Assembly: GCA_023422975.1 (NCBI GenBank)
Contig: JAFAGF010000027.1
Coordinates: 1 to 20,469 of the forward strand
Direction of reading: 5' to 3'
DNA: 20,469 nt
Source of the DNA: Pseudomonadota bacterium
GTDB lineage: Bacteria; Pseudomonadota; Gammaproteobacteria; Burkholderiales; Burkholderiaceae_C
Shown here: piece by piece, positions 5,901 to 14,321 of the stretch
How the letters are laid out: the number at the start of each line of letters is the position of its first letter
Numbering within the stretch: position 1 is the stretch's first letter
Notes under the pieces: generated by a model
Told to the model about the DNA's origin: nothing
The model's input: only the letters and a program-made list of their open reading frames with translations
Database searches by the model: none
Made by a program: the position numbers and the translations under genes

Positions 5901-7211
5901 TTAACGCTGGTCGATAGGCTTGACGTCGCGGGCCACAGAGCCGGTGAACAGCTGGCGAGGACGGCCGATCTTGTACTCGGGGTCACCCATTTGTTCGTTC
6001 AGCTGAGCAATCCAGCCCACGGTACGTGCCAAGGCGAAGATGCCGGTGAACAGGTTCACTGGAATGCCGATGGCGCGCTGCACGATGCCGGAGTAGAAGT
6101 CCACATTGGGGTACAGCTTGCGTTGCACGAAGTAGTCGTCTTCCAGCGCAATCTTTTCCACTTGCTTGGCCAGTGCGAACAGGGGATCGTTTTCCAAGCC
6201 CAGTTCGGTCAGGATTTCGTTGCAAGTCTCTTGCATCAGCTTGGCGCGGGGGTCGTAGTTCTTGTACACGCGGTGGCCAAAGCCCATCAGCTTCACGCCG
6301 CTGGTCTTGTCCTTGGCCTTTTCCATGAACTCGCCAACCTTGGCAATGCCGCCGTTGGCCTGGATGTCTTCCAGCATGTTCAGGCAAGCTTCGTTGGCGC
6401 CGCCGTGGGCAGGGCCCCACAGGCAAGCTACGCCAGCGGAGATCGCAGCGAAGGGGTTGGTGCCCGACGAGCCGCACAGACGCACGGTCGATGTGGAGGC
6501 GTTTTGCTCGTGGTCTGCGTGCAAGATGAAGATTCGGTCCAGTGCGCGCTCCACCACAGGGTTGACCTTGTACTCTTCGCAAGGGTTGCCGAACATCATG
6601 CGCATGAAGTTGCCAGCGTACGACAGATCGTTCTTGGGGTACATGTAAGGCTGGCCGATGCCGTACTTGTATGCCATGGCCACCAGCGTAGGCATCTTGG
6701 CGATCAGGCGGATCGCGGCGATGTTGCGGTGCTCAGGGTTGGTGATGTCGGTGCTGTCGTGGTAGAAGGCCGACATGCCGCCCACCAGGCCAGTCAACAC
6801 AGCCATGGGGTGTGCATCACGGCGGAAGCCACGCAGGAAGAACTGCATCTGCTCGTTGACCATGGTGTGCTGGGTCACGGTGTTTTCAAACTCTGCCTTC
6901 TGGGCTTCGTTGGGCAGCTCACCGTACAGCAGCAGGTAGCAGGTTTCCAGGAAATTGCAGTTCTTGGCCAGTTGTTCGATAGGGTAGCCGCGGTACAGCA
7001 ACTCACCCTTGTCGCCATCAATGTAGGTAATGGCAGACTGGCAGGCCGCTGTAGAGAGGAAGCCCGGGTCATAGGTGAACATGCCTGTTTGGCCGTACAG
7101 CTTGCGGATGTCAATGACGTCCGGGCCGATATTGCCTTGGTAGACCGGCAGTTCAACGCTAGGTGCGCCGTTGCTGAATGACAGGGTTGCTTTGTTGTCA
7201 GCGAGTTTCAT
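5901..7211 (-). CDS. gltA: Citrate synthase (type II, hexameric)
   Basis: Condenses acetyl-CoA with oxaloacetate to citrate, the first step of the TCA cycle. The 436-residue protein has the length and sequence of the bacterial NADH-sensitive type. Catalytic residues are His269 ([10 protein letters not shown]), His313 ([13 protein letters not shown]) and Asp371 (NVDFYSG), corresponding to E. coli His264, His305 and Asp362. The [15 protein letters not shown] motif is at 230-244. The start is the ATG at 7211, preceded on the minus strand by AAGGAAG at good spacing; an in-frame TTG two codons upstream is not favoured. It is the last gene of the sdhCDAB-sdhE-gltA run and ends in a terminator. A strong hairpin lies just upstream of its ribosome site (see findings). 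Confidence 0.97.
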   Translation of the reverse strand: MKLADNKATLSFSNGAPSVELPVYQGNIGPDVIDIRKLYGQTGMFTYDPGFLSTAACQSAITYIDGDKGELLYRGYPIEQLAKNCNFLETCYLLLYGELPNEAQKAEFENTVTQHTMVNEQMQFFLRGFRRDAHPMAVLTGLVGGMSAFYHDSTDITNPEHRNIAAIRLIAKMPTLVAMAYKYGIGQPYMYPKNDLSYAGNFMRMMFGNPCEEYKVNPVVERALDRIFILHADHEQNASTSTVRLCGSSGTNPFAAISAGVACLWGPAHGGANEACLNMLEDIQANGGIAKVGEFMEKAKDKTSGVKLMGFGHRVYKNYDPRAKLMQETCNEILTELGLENDPLFALAKQVEKIALEDDYFVQRKLYPNVDFYSGIVQRAIGIPVNLFTGIFALARTVGWIAQLNEQMGDPEYKIGRPRQLFTGSVARDVKPIDQR

Positions 7212-7232
7212 TTCCAACTTCCTTCTCTGATC

Positions 7233-7264
7233 GGCCCACCAGCCTGTCTGGTGGGCCTTTTTTT
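7233..7264 (+). terminator. Terminator-like hairpin between sdhE and gltA, T-run on the plus strand
   Basis: Perfect 10-bp stem GGCCCACCAG/CTGGTGGGCC (7233-7242 and 7248-7257), loop CCTGT, followed by T7 on the plus strand. The genes around it run on the minus strand, where the hairpin has an A-run before it and no U-run after it. It sits about 10 bases upstream of the gltA ribosome site. As an intrinsic terminator it would stop only antisense transcripts; in the sdh-gltA mRNA it may act as a processing or stability hairpin. Confidence 0.7.
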
Positions 7265-7276
7265 AAGGTGTGCGAG

Positions 7277-7552
7277 TCAAATGGGCTTGCGCACCATTTG
7301 CAGCACTTCTCTAACTTCAGGGGTGTCTAAGGCCCCTTCCGGCTCCTTGCGGCGCAGGAAGAGATCCATCAGATCGTTGTCTGCCAAGTCCATCAAGGCA
7401 GACAAACCAATTGCGTGTCTCCGCGTCAATTGGCTGCCATAGCTGGCAAAAAAATTCTCGATATAGAGATCGTTTTCGACCAAGCCACGGCGGCTGCGCC
7501 ACCGTAGCAAGTCGCGTTCTTTCTCTTCGAGGATGGTGTCCATCTCGTTCAT
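7277..7552 (-). CDS. sdhE: SdhE, succinate dehydrogenase flavinylation factor (DUF339)
   Basis: Small cytoplasmic protein of 91 residues that helps attach FAD covalently to SdhA. Family features are the helical fold with WRSRRGLVEND (the RGxxE motif at residues 22-26), FFASYGSQLT, and LADNDLMDLFLRRKEP. The motif has Leu-Val in its variable positions. The start at 7552 lies three bases after the sdhB stop, so the two genes are translationally close; an alternative ATG three codons in (7543) has GAG just before it. The location between sdhB and gltA supports the assignment strongly. Confidence 0.93.
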   Translation of the reverse strand: MNEMDTILEEKERDLLRWRSRRGLVENDLYIENFFASYGSQLTRRHAIGLSALMDLADNDLMDLFLRRKEPEGALDTPEVREVLQMVRKPI

Positions 7553-7555
7553 GGA

Positions 7556-8260
7556 TTAGACGGCGCGACGCACCATCAGCTCCTTGATCTTGCCAATCGC
7601 CTTGGTGGGGTTCAGGTGCTTGGGGCACACGTCCACGCAGTTCATGATGGTGTGGCAACGGAACAGACGGTAAGGGTCTTGCAGGTTATCCAGACGCTCG
7701 CTGGTGGCTGTGTCGCGGCTGTCCGCGATGAAGCGGTAGGCCTGCAGCAAGCCAGCGGGGCCCACGAACTTGTCGGGGTTCCACCAGAACGAAGGGCAGC
7801 TGGTCGAGCAGCTGGCACACAAGATGCACTCGTACAGGCCGTTGAGCTCTTCGCGCTCTTCGGGCGACTGCAGGCGCTCCTTGTTTTCAGTCGCGTAGAT
7901 GTCGCTTTGCAGGTAGGGCTTGATCGAGTGATACTGCTTGAAGAACTGGGTCATGTCCACGATCAAGTCGCGGATGACGGGCAGGCCAGGCAGAGGTTTC
8001 AACACGATGTCACCTTGCAAGGTGTTCATGTTGGTCAAGCAAGCCAAGCCGTTCTTGCCGTTGATGTTCATGGCATCAGAGCCACAAACGCCTTCGCGGC
8101 ACGAGCGACGAAAAGCGATGGAAGGATCCATGGCCTTGAGCTTGACCAGTGCGTCCAGCAGCATGCGCTCGTGGCCGTCCAGCTCGACTTGCACCGTTTG
8201 CATGTAGGGCTTGGCGTCTTTGTCCGGATCGTAGCGATAGATTTTGAATGTGCGCTTCAT
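7556..8260 (-). CDS. sdhB: Succinate dehydrogenase iron-sulfur subunit
   Basis: Carries electrons from SdhA to the membrane quinone site in respiratory complex II. The 234-residue protein has the 2Fe-2S site at Cys54, Cys59, Asp62 and Cys74 (RRSCREGVCGSD ... GLAC). The 4Fe-4S and 3Fe-4S sites are formed by Cys145, Cys148, Cys151 and Cys155 (CILCASCSTSCP) with Cys202, Cys208 and Cys212 (CHTIMNCVDVCP). The first cluster uses Asp in one ligand place, as in E. coli. The quinone-pocket segment FWWNPDKFVGPAGLLQA is intact. GAGAAGA upstream of the ATG serves as ribosome site. It follows sdhA by 27 bases. Confidence 0.97.
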   Translation of the reverse strand: MKRTFKIYRYDPDKDAKPYMQTVQVELDGHERMLLDALVKLKAMDPSIAFRRSCREGVCGSDAMNINGKNGLACLTNMNTLQGDIVLKPLPGLPVIRDLIVDMTQFFKQYHSIKPYLQSDIYATENKERLQSPEEREELNGLYECILCASCSTSCPSFWWNPDKFVGPAGLLQAYRFIADSRDTATSERLDNLQDPYRLFRCHTIMNCVDVCPKHLNPTKAIGKIKELMVRRAV

Positions 8261-8287
8261 ATTGATCTTCTCTCGTGGGCGGCTGGG

Positions 8288-10093
8288 TTAGAACGTACGA
8301 ACCTTGGGTGGAATGCTTTCCACGGTCAGCGGCTTCATGTTCACGGGCTTGTAGGTCAAGCTGTTGGTGGCGCTGTGCCACAAGGTGTGCTTGAGCCATT
8401 CCTTGTCGTTGCGGCCCAGCGGGAATTCAGCGTGGTCAGCAGGGTGTTCGTAGTCGTACACGGTGTGTGCACCACGGCATTCCTTGCGGGCAGCAGCCGA
8501 AGTCATGGTGGCTTGGGCCACTTCGATCAGGTTATCCACTTCCAGCGCTTCCATGCGGGCGGTGTTCCAGACCTTGGACTTGTCCTTCAGAGTGACCGAA
8601 CCCACGCGCTCGCGCAGTGCATTGACCTTGGTCACGCCTTCGTCCATGCCCTTTTGGGTACGGAATACGCCAGCGTGTTGCTGCATGGTGGCGCGGATGT
8701 CGCCCGCCAAGTCTTGCGCGTAGGTACCTTCTGTGGAGTTGTCCAGCTGGTTGAGGCGCTCCAAGGTGCGGTCTGCTGCGTCAGCAGGCATGTCTTGGAA
8801 CTCGCCGTAGCCGCCCACAAACTTCACGATGTGCTTGCCCGCCGATTTACCGAAGACCAGCAAGTCCAGCAGCGAGTTGGTGCCCAGACGGTTGGCGCCG
8901 TGCACCGAAACCGCAGCGCATTCGCCCACAGCGTACAAGCCGTTGACCACGTTGTTCTTCTCACCGTCCCAAGTTACCACTTGACCGTGGATGTTGGTGG
9001 GGATGCCGCCCATCTGGTAGTGGATGGTAGGAACGACGGGGATAGGTTCCTTGGTGATGTCCACGTTGGCAAAGTTGTGGCCAATTTCTTCCACCGAAGG
9101 CAAGCGCTTGCGGATGGTGTCGGCACCCAAGTGGTCCAACTTCATCAGGATGTAGTCCTTGTTAGGACCGCAGCCACGGCCTTCCTTGATTTCCTGGTCC
9201 ATCGAGCGCGATACGAAGTCACGAGGTGCCAAGTCTTTCAGGGTGGGAGCGTAACGCTCCATGAAGCGCTCGCCTTCGCTATTCAAAAGAATAGCGCCTT
9301 CGCCGCGGCAGCCTTCGGTCAACAGCACGCCAGCACCAGCAACGCCGGTGGGGTGGAACTGCCAGAATTCCAAGTCTTGCAAAGGAATGCCTGCACGGGC
9401 AGCCATGCCCAGGCCATCACCGGTGTTGATGAAGGCGTTGGTCGACGCAGCAAAGATGCGGCCTGCACCACCTGTAGCCAGCAGCACGGCCTTGGCATGC
9501 AGCTCATACAGATCGCCTGTTTCCAGTTCCAGCGCTGTCACGCCAACCACGTCACCTTGCTGGTTGCGGATCAGGTCCAGTGCCATCCACTCCACAAAGA
9601 AGTTGGTCTTGGATGCCACGTTTTGCTGGTACAGGGTGTGCAGCATGGCGTGGCCGGTACGGTCAGCAGCGGCGCAAGCGCGCTGCACAGGCTTTTCGCC
9701 GTAGTTAGCGGTATGGCCACCGAAGGGGCGCTGGTAGATGGTGCCGTCTGCATTGCGGTCAAACGGCATGCCGAAGTGTTCCAGCTCCACCACCACCTTG
9801 GGAGCTTCGCGGCACATGAATTCCACCGCGTCTTGGTCAGACAGCCAGTCGCCACCCTTGATGGTGTCGTAGAAGTGGTAGTGCCAGTTATCGTCCGACA
9901 TATTGCCCAGCGAAGCGGACACACCACCTTGCGCAGCCACGGTGTGCGAGCGTGTGGGGAAGACCTTGGACAGGGAGGCTACGCTCAACCCAGCGCGGGA
10001 CAGTTCCAGGGCGGCGCGCAGACCGGAGCCGCCAGCGCCGACGATGACAACGTCAAACTTGCGCTTGGTAATATTTGCTTTGGAATAGCTCAT
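8288..10093 (-). CDS. sdhA: Succinate dehydrogenase flavoprotein subunit
   Basis: Oxidises succinate to fumarate at a covalently bound FAD on the cytoplasmic side of complex II. The 601-residue protein starts its dinucleotide fold with VVIVGAGGSGLRAALELS (15-32). His50 in PTRSHTVAAQGG is the FAD attachment residue. The substrate-site segments FWQFHPTGVAGAGVLLTEGCRGEGA and APRDFVSRSM are intact, as are the C-terminal FAD contact VHGANRLGTNSLLDLLVFG and the terminal KVRTF. Full length for the family. It lies between sdhD (36 bases upstream) and sdhB. A very long open frame on the plus strand over this gene is a compositional shadow. Confidence 0.98.
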   Translation of the reverse strand: MSYSKANITKRKFDVVIVGAGGSGLRAALELSRAGLSVASLSKVFPTRSHTVAAQGGVSASLGNMSDDNWHYHFYDTIKGGDWLSDQDAVEFMCREAPKVVVELEHFGMPFDRNADGTIYQRPFGGHTANYGEKPVQRACAAADRTGHAMLHTLYQQNVASKTNFFVEWMALDLIRNQQGDVVGVTALELETGDLYELHAKAVLLATGGAGRIFAASTNAFINTGDGLGMAARAGIPLQDLEFWQFHPTGVAGAGVLLTEGCRGEGAILLNSEGERFMERYAPTLKDLAPRDFVSRSMDQEIKEGRGCGPNKDYILMKLDHLGADTIRKRLPSVEEIGHNFANVDITKEPIPVVPTIHYQMGGIPTNIHGQVVTWDGEKNNVVNGLYAVGECAAVSVHGANRLGTNSLLDLLVFGKSAGKHIVKFVGGYGEFQDMPADAADRTLERLNQLDNSTEGTYAQDLAGDIRATMQQHAGVFRTQKGMDEGVTKVNALRERVGSVTLKDKSKVWNTARMEALEVDNLIEVAQATMTSAAARKECRGAHTVYDYEHPADHAEFPLGRNDKEWLKHTLWHSATNSLTYKPVNMKPLTVESIPPKVRTF

Positions 10094-10129
10094 TCTTAAC
10101 TTTCAATCGTGGAGGCGGTCTAACGCCGA

Positions 10130-10495
10130 TCACAAACGCCACAGAACCTGGAAAGCCCAGCCAGTGCAGCCGACCAGCCAGATCAGGGACACCACGTGCA
10201 AAGTCAGGCGCAGGGCCACAGACTTGGCGTAGTCCATCCAGACGTTACGTACGCCCACCCAGACGTGCCAGATCATGGCAACGATCACGGCAAAGGTGAG
10301 GAATTTCATCCACTGGGCGGCAAAAATGCCGGCCCACAACTCGTAACCGATTTCGCCTTGCGCGAAGATCAGTTGTGCCAACACGACGATGGTGAAAATC
10401 ACCATCAAGATGGCAGTTACGCGCTGCACCAACCAGTCACGCAGACCGTAGTGACCGCCAACGACGGTGCGCTTAGAGCCGTAATTTACTGACAT
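10130..10495 (-). CDS. sdhD: Succinate dehydrogenase membrane anchor subunit SdhD
   Basis: One of two membrane subunits that hold heme b and the ubiquinone site of complex II. The 121 residues contain three hydrophobic helices (about 24-45, 57-80 and 93-118). The motif WHVWVGVRNVWMDYAK contains His77 and the Asp88-Tyr89 pair; the Tyr corresponds to the quinone-binding Tyr83 of E. coli SdhD. The opening SVNYGSKRTVVGGHYGLRDWLVQRVTA is typical of betaproteobacterial SdhD. It lies between sdhC and sdhA in the canonical order. Confidence 0.94.
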   Translation of the reverse strand: MSVNYGSKRTVVGGHYGLRDWLVQRVTAILMVIFTIVVLAQLIFAQGEIGYELWAGIFAAQWMKFLTFAVIVAMIWHVWVGVRNVWMDYAKSVALRLTLHVVSLIWLVGCTGWAFQVLWRL

Positions 10496-10513
10496 GATTT
10501 ATTCCTCTAATGC

Positions 10514-10948
10514 TTAGTACAGGCCAAACAGCTTGGCGCCCAAGATCACGGTCAAGCCAATGCTCAAGGTCAGCACGGTGATGGCGGAAGACTTGGCGAA
10601 GGACTTGCTCACCAGGTTGTGGTTCATGTCCATGAACAGGTGGCGTAAACCCGCCATCAGGTGGTGCAGGTAAGCCCAGATAATGGCCAATGCAACCAGC
10701 GTGATGAACCAGCCAGGAATGAAGCCGCAGCCTTCAGTGAAGACCGATTTGAACTTCGCGAAGGAAAATTCGGAAGACAGTGAGGTGTCCAGCATCCAGA
10801 TCACGAATGGCAGGAGGACAAACATCAGCATCCCGCTGATACGGTGAAGGATGGAAACGTAGCCGCCAATGGGCAGGCGGTGCGGCAATCCTTCTAAAAC
10901 ATTGATGTTGCGGAACTCAGGCCGCTTCTTTTTTTCAAGCTCTGTCAT
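10514..10948 (-). CDS. sdhC: Succinate dehydrogenase cytochrome b556 subunit SdhC
   Basis: The other heme-b and quinone-binding membrane subunit of complex II. The start is the ATG at 10948, giving MTELEKKKRPEFRNINVLEG and 144 residues; the frame runs 25 codons further upstream without family-like sequence. Ser32 and Arg36 in SILHRISG match the quinone-site Ser27 and Arg31 of E. coli, and His96 in HHLMAGLRHLFMD matches heme ligand His84. Three membrane helices are visible. It is the first gene of the sdh run; the 134 bases between it and the GntR gene probably carry a promoter, with a TAGAAT hexamer on the minus strand as a weak -10 candidate. No clear ribosome site was seen. Confidence 0.94.
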   Translation of the reverse strand: MTELEKKKRPEFRNINVLEGLPHRLPIGGYVSILHRISGMLMFVLLPFVIWMLDTSLSSEFSFAKFKSVFTEGCGFIPGWFITLVALAIIWAYLHHLMAGLRHLFMDMNHNLVSKSFAKSSAITVLTLSIGLTVILGAKLFGLY

Positions 10949-11082
10949 GGCGGGGGTGCTTTCGTGGATGTAACTGCGTGGTAATCGCGCGGAGCAAAAG
11001 ATCCAAAATTCTATTGCACTCACACAGCGGTTGCTCGGTGGCTGCGCGATTGTTTCCTTTTATCGCCTTGTAACTCTGATGA

Positions 11083-11874
11083 TTAGCTCAGGGCGTTCTT
11101 GTAGTGATGTGTGTCAGTTCTATAGATACCGCGTCGTAACTCCATGGGAATATCGTTGTAGGTATAAGCAAGACGCTCAACACTCAGCAGTGGGGTTTGA
11201 GTGGATACGTCGAGTAGCTCCGCTTGCGCTTCGTCAGGAAGGACGGCGCGCAGCTTTTCATCGGCGCGCACCATGCGCACGCCGAAGTCTCCTTCAAACA
11301 TGGCATAGGTGGGGCCTTTGTAGTTGACCATTTGCTCGGCTGTCAGGCCTTTGAAAGCATGGCCGGGGAGCCAAATGTCTTCCAAAATAGTCGGAATACC
11401 ACCGAAAGCCAAAACGCGACGTACTTGAACGACGGTGTCTCCGCTGCGTAAAGCAAGCAGGCGTGCGATTTCTGCAGGAGCGCGCAGGCGTTTGCATTCC
11501 AAGATGGTGCGCTGAGCACGACCTTCGCCTTCCAGGTCGCCGACATCGGGATGCAGCTTCAAGAACCGATATTGCACTTGCTGCGCGGAGTGGGTGGCAA
11601 CAAATGTCCCCTTGCCTTGGCGGCGCATCACCAAGTTCTCTGCTGCCAACTCATCAATGGCTTTGCGTACAGTGCCTTGGCTGACTTTGAAGCGGGCTGC
11701 CAACTCCATTTCGCTAGGGATCAACTCTCCGGGGCGCCATTCACCAGCTTGCAAGCTTTGAAGGATCAAGCCTTTGATCTGCTGATACAGCGGGCTGAAG
11801 GCGGGAGTCAGTGCAGTAGAGGCGGTATTGGTGCCAAAAGCACTGTCGGATGAGGAAGGTTGCGATGAGGACAT
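11083..11874 (-). CDS. GntR-family (HutC subfamily) transcriptional regulator
   Basis: A 263-residue regulator with a GntR winged helix at about 28-95 (PLYQQIKGLILQSLQAGEW, IPSEMELAARFKVSQGTVRKAIDEL, QGKGTFV). A UTRA effector domain follows at about 105-258 (VRRVLAFGGIPTILEDIWLP, TPLLSVERLAYTYNDIPMELRRGIYR). The first 25 residues are a Ser/Thr-rich tail. UTRA domains bind small metabolites, and the location between sdhC and divergent mdh suggests control of TCA genes in response to an intermediate; effector and targets are inferred. The ATG at 11874 lacks a clear ribosome site, so a downstream start is possible. A palindrome and repeats lie about 80 bases upstream. Confidence 0.92.
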   Translation of the reverse strand: MSSSQPSSSDSAFGTNTASTALTPAFSPLYQQIKGLILQSLQAGEWRPGELIPSEMELAARFKVSQGTVRKAIDELAAENLVMRRQGKGTFVATHSAQQVQYRFLKLHPDVGDLEGEGRAQRTILECKRLRAPAEIARLLALRSGDTVVQVRRVLAFGGIPTILEDIWLPGHAFKGLTAEQMVNYKGPTYAMFEGDFGVRMVRADEKLRAVLPDEAQAELLDVSTQTPLLSVERLAYTYNDIPMELRRGIYRTDTHHYKNALS

Positions 11875-11952
11875 AAGGGTGTTCGAGAGTTCAAGGCCTC
11901 CGGATGCGAATTTTGAGCCTGTTTGTTGTGTTTGAGCTCAGCCAAGATCATA

Positions 11953-11972
11953 TCTTATATAAGACATAAGAC
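11953..11972. promoter_or_regulatory. Palindrome and direct repeats in the gntR-mdh divergent promoter region
   Basis: TCTTATATAAGA (11953-11964) is a perfect 12-bp palindrome. It overlaps a tandem repeat of ATAAGAC (11959-11965 and 11966-11972). The site lies in the 225-bp region between gntR (start 11874) and mdh (start 12100), over a TATAAG that could be a -10 element for mdh. The GntR regulator is the likely binder. The same palindrome was not seen upstream of sdhC, gltA or acnB. Confidence 0.6.
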
Positions 11973-12099
11973 AAATTGACTGGGAGACAAAATCAAGAGT
12001 ACACTTCATGCCTGTTTACGGAGCACGGGCTACTGGTTGCAGATGCTGGAGCAACAGTGCACCGACAACTGTTTATTTCCGAAATCTGGAGTTTTCACC

Positions 12100-13089
12100 A
12101 TGAGCAAGAAGCCCGTCCGAGTTGCCGTCACCGGCGCCGCAGGTCAAATTGGTTACGCCCTGTTGTTCCGTATCGCATCCGGCGAAATGCTGGGCAAGGA
12201 TCAGCCCGTTATTTTGCAACTGCTCGAAATTCCTGACGAGAAGGCTCAGAACGCGCTGAAGGGCGTCATTATGGAGCTGGAAGACTGCGCATTCCCTCTG
12301 GTTGCCGGTATTGAAGCCCATAGCGATCCTTTGCAAGCGTTCAAGGACACCGACTACGCATTGTTGGTGGGCGCTCGTCCTCGCGGTCCTGGCATGGAGC
12401 GTGCTGACCTGTTGGCAGCCAATGCTCAGATCTTCACAGCACAAGGCAAGGCACTGAACGCCGTGGCTTCGCGCAATGTGAAGGTGCTGGTGGTTGGTAA
12501 CCCCGCCAACACCAATGCCTACATCGCCATGAAGTCGGCCCCCGATCTGCCAGCGAAGAACTTCACCGCCATGCTGCGCCTGGATCACAACCGTGCTGCT
12601 TCGCAACTGGCTGCTAAGGCTGGTTTCAAGGTGGGTGATATTCGCAAGCTGACTGTGTGGGGCAACCACTCGCCCACGATGTACGCTGACTACCGCTTCG
12701 CCACGGTGGATGGTAAGTCTGTCAAAAACACCATCAACGACCAAGAATGGAATGCCAACGTGTTCTTGCCTACCGTGGGCAAGCGTGGTGCGGCCATCAT
12801 CAATGCACGTGGCCTGTCGTCGGCTGCGTCGGCCGCGAATGCTGCGATCGACCACATGCGTGACTGGGCTTTGGGCTCCAATGGCGAATGGGTCACGATG
12901 GGTGTGCCTTCCAATGGCGAATACGGCATTCCTGCTGGCATCGTCTTCGGCTTCCCTGTGATCACCACACCTGATGGTGAATACAAAATTGTGGAAGGCT
13001 TGGAAATTGACGCATTCTCGCAAGAGTGCATCAATAAGACCTTGGCTGAGCTGCAAGGTGAGCAAGACGGTGTGAAGCACCTGCTGTAA
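12100..13089 (+). CDS. mdh: Malate dehydrogenase
   Basis: Oxidises L-malate to oxaloacetate with NAD in the TCA cycle. The 329-residue protein is of the type shared with cytosolic MDH and many betaproteobacteria. The nucleotide fold carries GAAGQIG (12-18). The substrate loop has Arg95 and Arg101 ([15 protein letters not shown]), the NPANTNA motif is at 134-140, Asp162 and Arg165 are in LDHNRA, and the catalytic base is His190 (WGNHSP). The acidic Glu43 in LLEIPD fits NAD preference. The start is the ATG at 12100 with GGAG eight bases before it; the open frame upstream (from 12037) is not MDH-like. It is divergent from the GntR regulator and is followed by the CitE-like gene. Confidence 0.97.
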   Translation: MSKKPVRVAVTGAAGQIGYALLFRIASGEMLGKDQPVILQLLEIPDEKAQNALKGVIMELEDCAFPLVAGIEAHSDPLQAFKDTDYALLVGARPRGPGMERADLLAANAQIFTAQGKALNAVASRNVKVLVVGNPANTNAYIAMKSAPDLPAKNFTAMLRLDHNRAASQLAAKAGFKVGDIRKLTVWGNHSPTMYADYRFATVDGKSVKNTINDQEWNANVFLPTVGKRGAAIINARGLSSAASAANAAIDHMRDWALGSNGEWVTMGVPSNGEYGIPAGIVFGFPVITTPDGEYKIVEGLEIDAFSQECINKTLAELQGEQDGVKHLL

Positions 13090-13116
13090 TTAATCGCAAA
13101 TCTTCTCTGTGATCTC

Positions 13117-13144
13117 CCCCGTGGCGCATCCAAGTGCCATGGGG
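13117..13144 (+). other. Hairpin after mdh
   Basis: The stem CCCCGTGGC/GCCATGGGG (13117-13125 and 13136-13144) includes one G-T pair and has a 10-base loop, starting 28 bases after the mdh stop. There is no T-run after it, so it is not a standard terminator. It could attenuate or protect the mdh message. The rest of 13090-13272 shows nothing else clear. Confidence 0.5.
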
Positions 13145-13272
13145 CTTCAAGTAGAGAAATCTTTTGCACAACATGCTGGTAGCTGGTTGAGCAAAAGGTG
13201 TTTCTTCAGTCATCAGCATGGTCTTACCGTTTTGCTGCTGTGCGAAGTGCGCTCTGTTTACCTCTGTTACTC

Positions 13273-14271
13273 ATGCGTACCAAAACCCATCCCCGCGAGA
13301 TTTTGTTGGGCGCACAAGCTGCTGCCAATTTGCTGCCCGTTTGTGACCACTACAGCGGCGTGGAAGTGCGTATGCGTAAAAGCCTTGAGTTGCAGGCGCA
13401 GATGCTGCAAGAGTTTGGGGCTTGTGTCTTTGATGTCACCTTGGATTGTGAGGATGGTGCAGCAGTCGGGCAGGAAAAAGCGCATGCGCAGCTAGTGGCC
13501 AGTTTGCTGAAAGCCTCTTCAGATGGCTGCCGTGTAGCAGCACGTGTGCATGCGGTAGACCATCCATCGTTTGAAGAGGATGTGGTAACGATTGCCGGGG
13601 AAGCAAGTCACAAGCTCTCGCACATCATGTTGCCCAAAGTGGAGTCCATAGACGATATCTTGCGGGTAGTGCGGTTGTTGGAGCAGGCTTCGAGCACTCC
13701 TATCCCGGTGCATGCGCTCATTGAGTCTCCTGCGGCGGTGGAGCGAGCTTTTGAGATTGCTGCGCACCCGAGTGTGCAAAGCTTGTCTTTTGGCCTGATG
13801 GACTTTGTCTCTGCGCATGCAGGGGCCATCCCGAGCTCTGCAATGGGGGTGCAAGGGCAGTTTGTCCACCCCTTGGTAGTACGTGCAAAGCTGGAGATTA
13901 CCGCCGCGTGCCATGCACATGGCAAGGTGCCGTCGCACTGTGTGGTGACTGAGTTTCAGAATGCCGATGCGCTGCAAGCTGCGGCGACCAAAGCCAGTCG
14001 CGAACTTGGGTATACCCGGATGTGGAGCATTCATCCCGCCCAGATACGTCCGATCTTGGCGGCATTTGCACCAGCGGTACAAGAAGTCCACGAAGCCAAC
14101 GATATTTTGGTGGCAGCTGCTCTGGAAGATTGGGCGCCTATTAGCTATAACGGCGTGTTGCATGACCGGGCCAGTTACCGTTATTACTGGCAGTTGCTCG
14201 AGCGTGCACAACGTACCGCCATGCCTTTGCCAGAACAAGCGCGACAATGGCTGGATAGGAGTACTGTATGA
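13273..14271 (+). CDS. HpcH/HpaI aldolase family CoA-ester lyase (CitE-like)
   Basis: A 332-residue TIM-barrel lyase of the CitE/malyl-CoA lyase superfamily, whose members cleave or form citryl-, malyl- or citramalyl-CoA with a Mg ion. Family features are FDVTLDCEDGA (53-63), Arg91, MLPKVES (119-125), the metal ligand Glu151 in HALIESPAAVERAFEIA, Asp177 in FGLMDFVS, and the late motif RMWSIHPAQI. No citF or citD partners are nearby, so it is unlikely to be part of classical citrate lyase. The start is the ATG at 13273; the frame opens at a GTG (13198), but the extra 25 residues are not family-like. No clear ribosome site was seen. It sits between mdh and acnB on the same strand. The exact substrate is unknown. 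Confidence 0.87.
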   Translation: MRTKTHPREILLGAQAAANLLPVCDHYSGVEVRMRKSLELQAQMLQEFGACVFDVTLDCEDGAAVGQEKAHAQLVASLLKASSDGCRVAARVHAVDHPSFEEDVVTIAGEASHKLSHIMLPKVESIDDILRVVRLLEQASSTPIPVHALIESPAAVERAFEIAAHPSVQSLSFGLMDFVSAHAGAIPSSAMGVQGQFVHPLVVRAKLEITAACHAHGKVPSHCVVTEFQNADALQAAATKASRELGYTRMWSIHPAQIRPILAAFAPAVQEVHEANDILVAAALEDWAPISYNGVLHDRASYRYYWQLLERAQRTAMPLPEQARQWLDRSTV

Positions 14272-14321
14272 GTGTGCAGCACATGTTTAACGACTTGATT
14301 TTTATTTCCGCTGGAGTTCGC

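Noticed and set aside
5895..7181. A 428-codon plus-strand frame opposite gltA
   Set aside because: Antisense to citrate synthase with all catalytic residues intact on the minus strand; the translated sequence is shadow-like.
7616..10099. An 827-codon open frame on the plus strand opposite sdhB and sdhA
   Set aside because: It is exactly antisense to two certain genes, is rich in His/Val/Gln/Ala typical of reversed codons, and shows no family motif; it results from codon bias.
12073..13080. A 335-codon minus-strand frame opposite mdh
   Set aside because: Antisense shadow of a certain gene; no motif.
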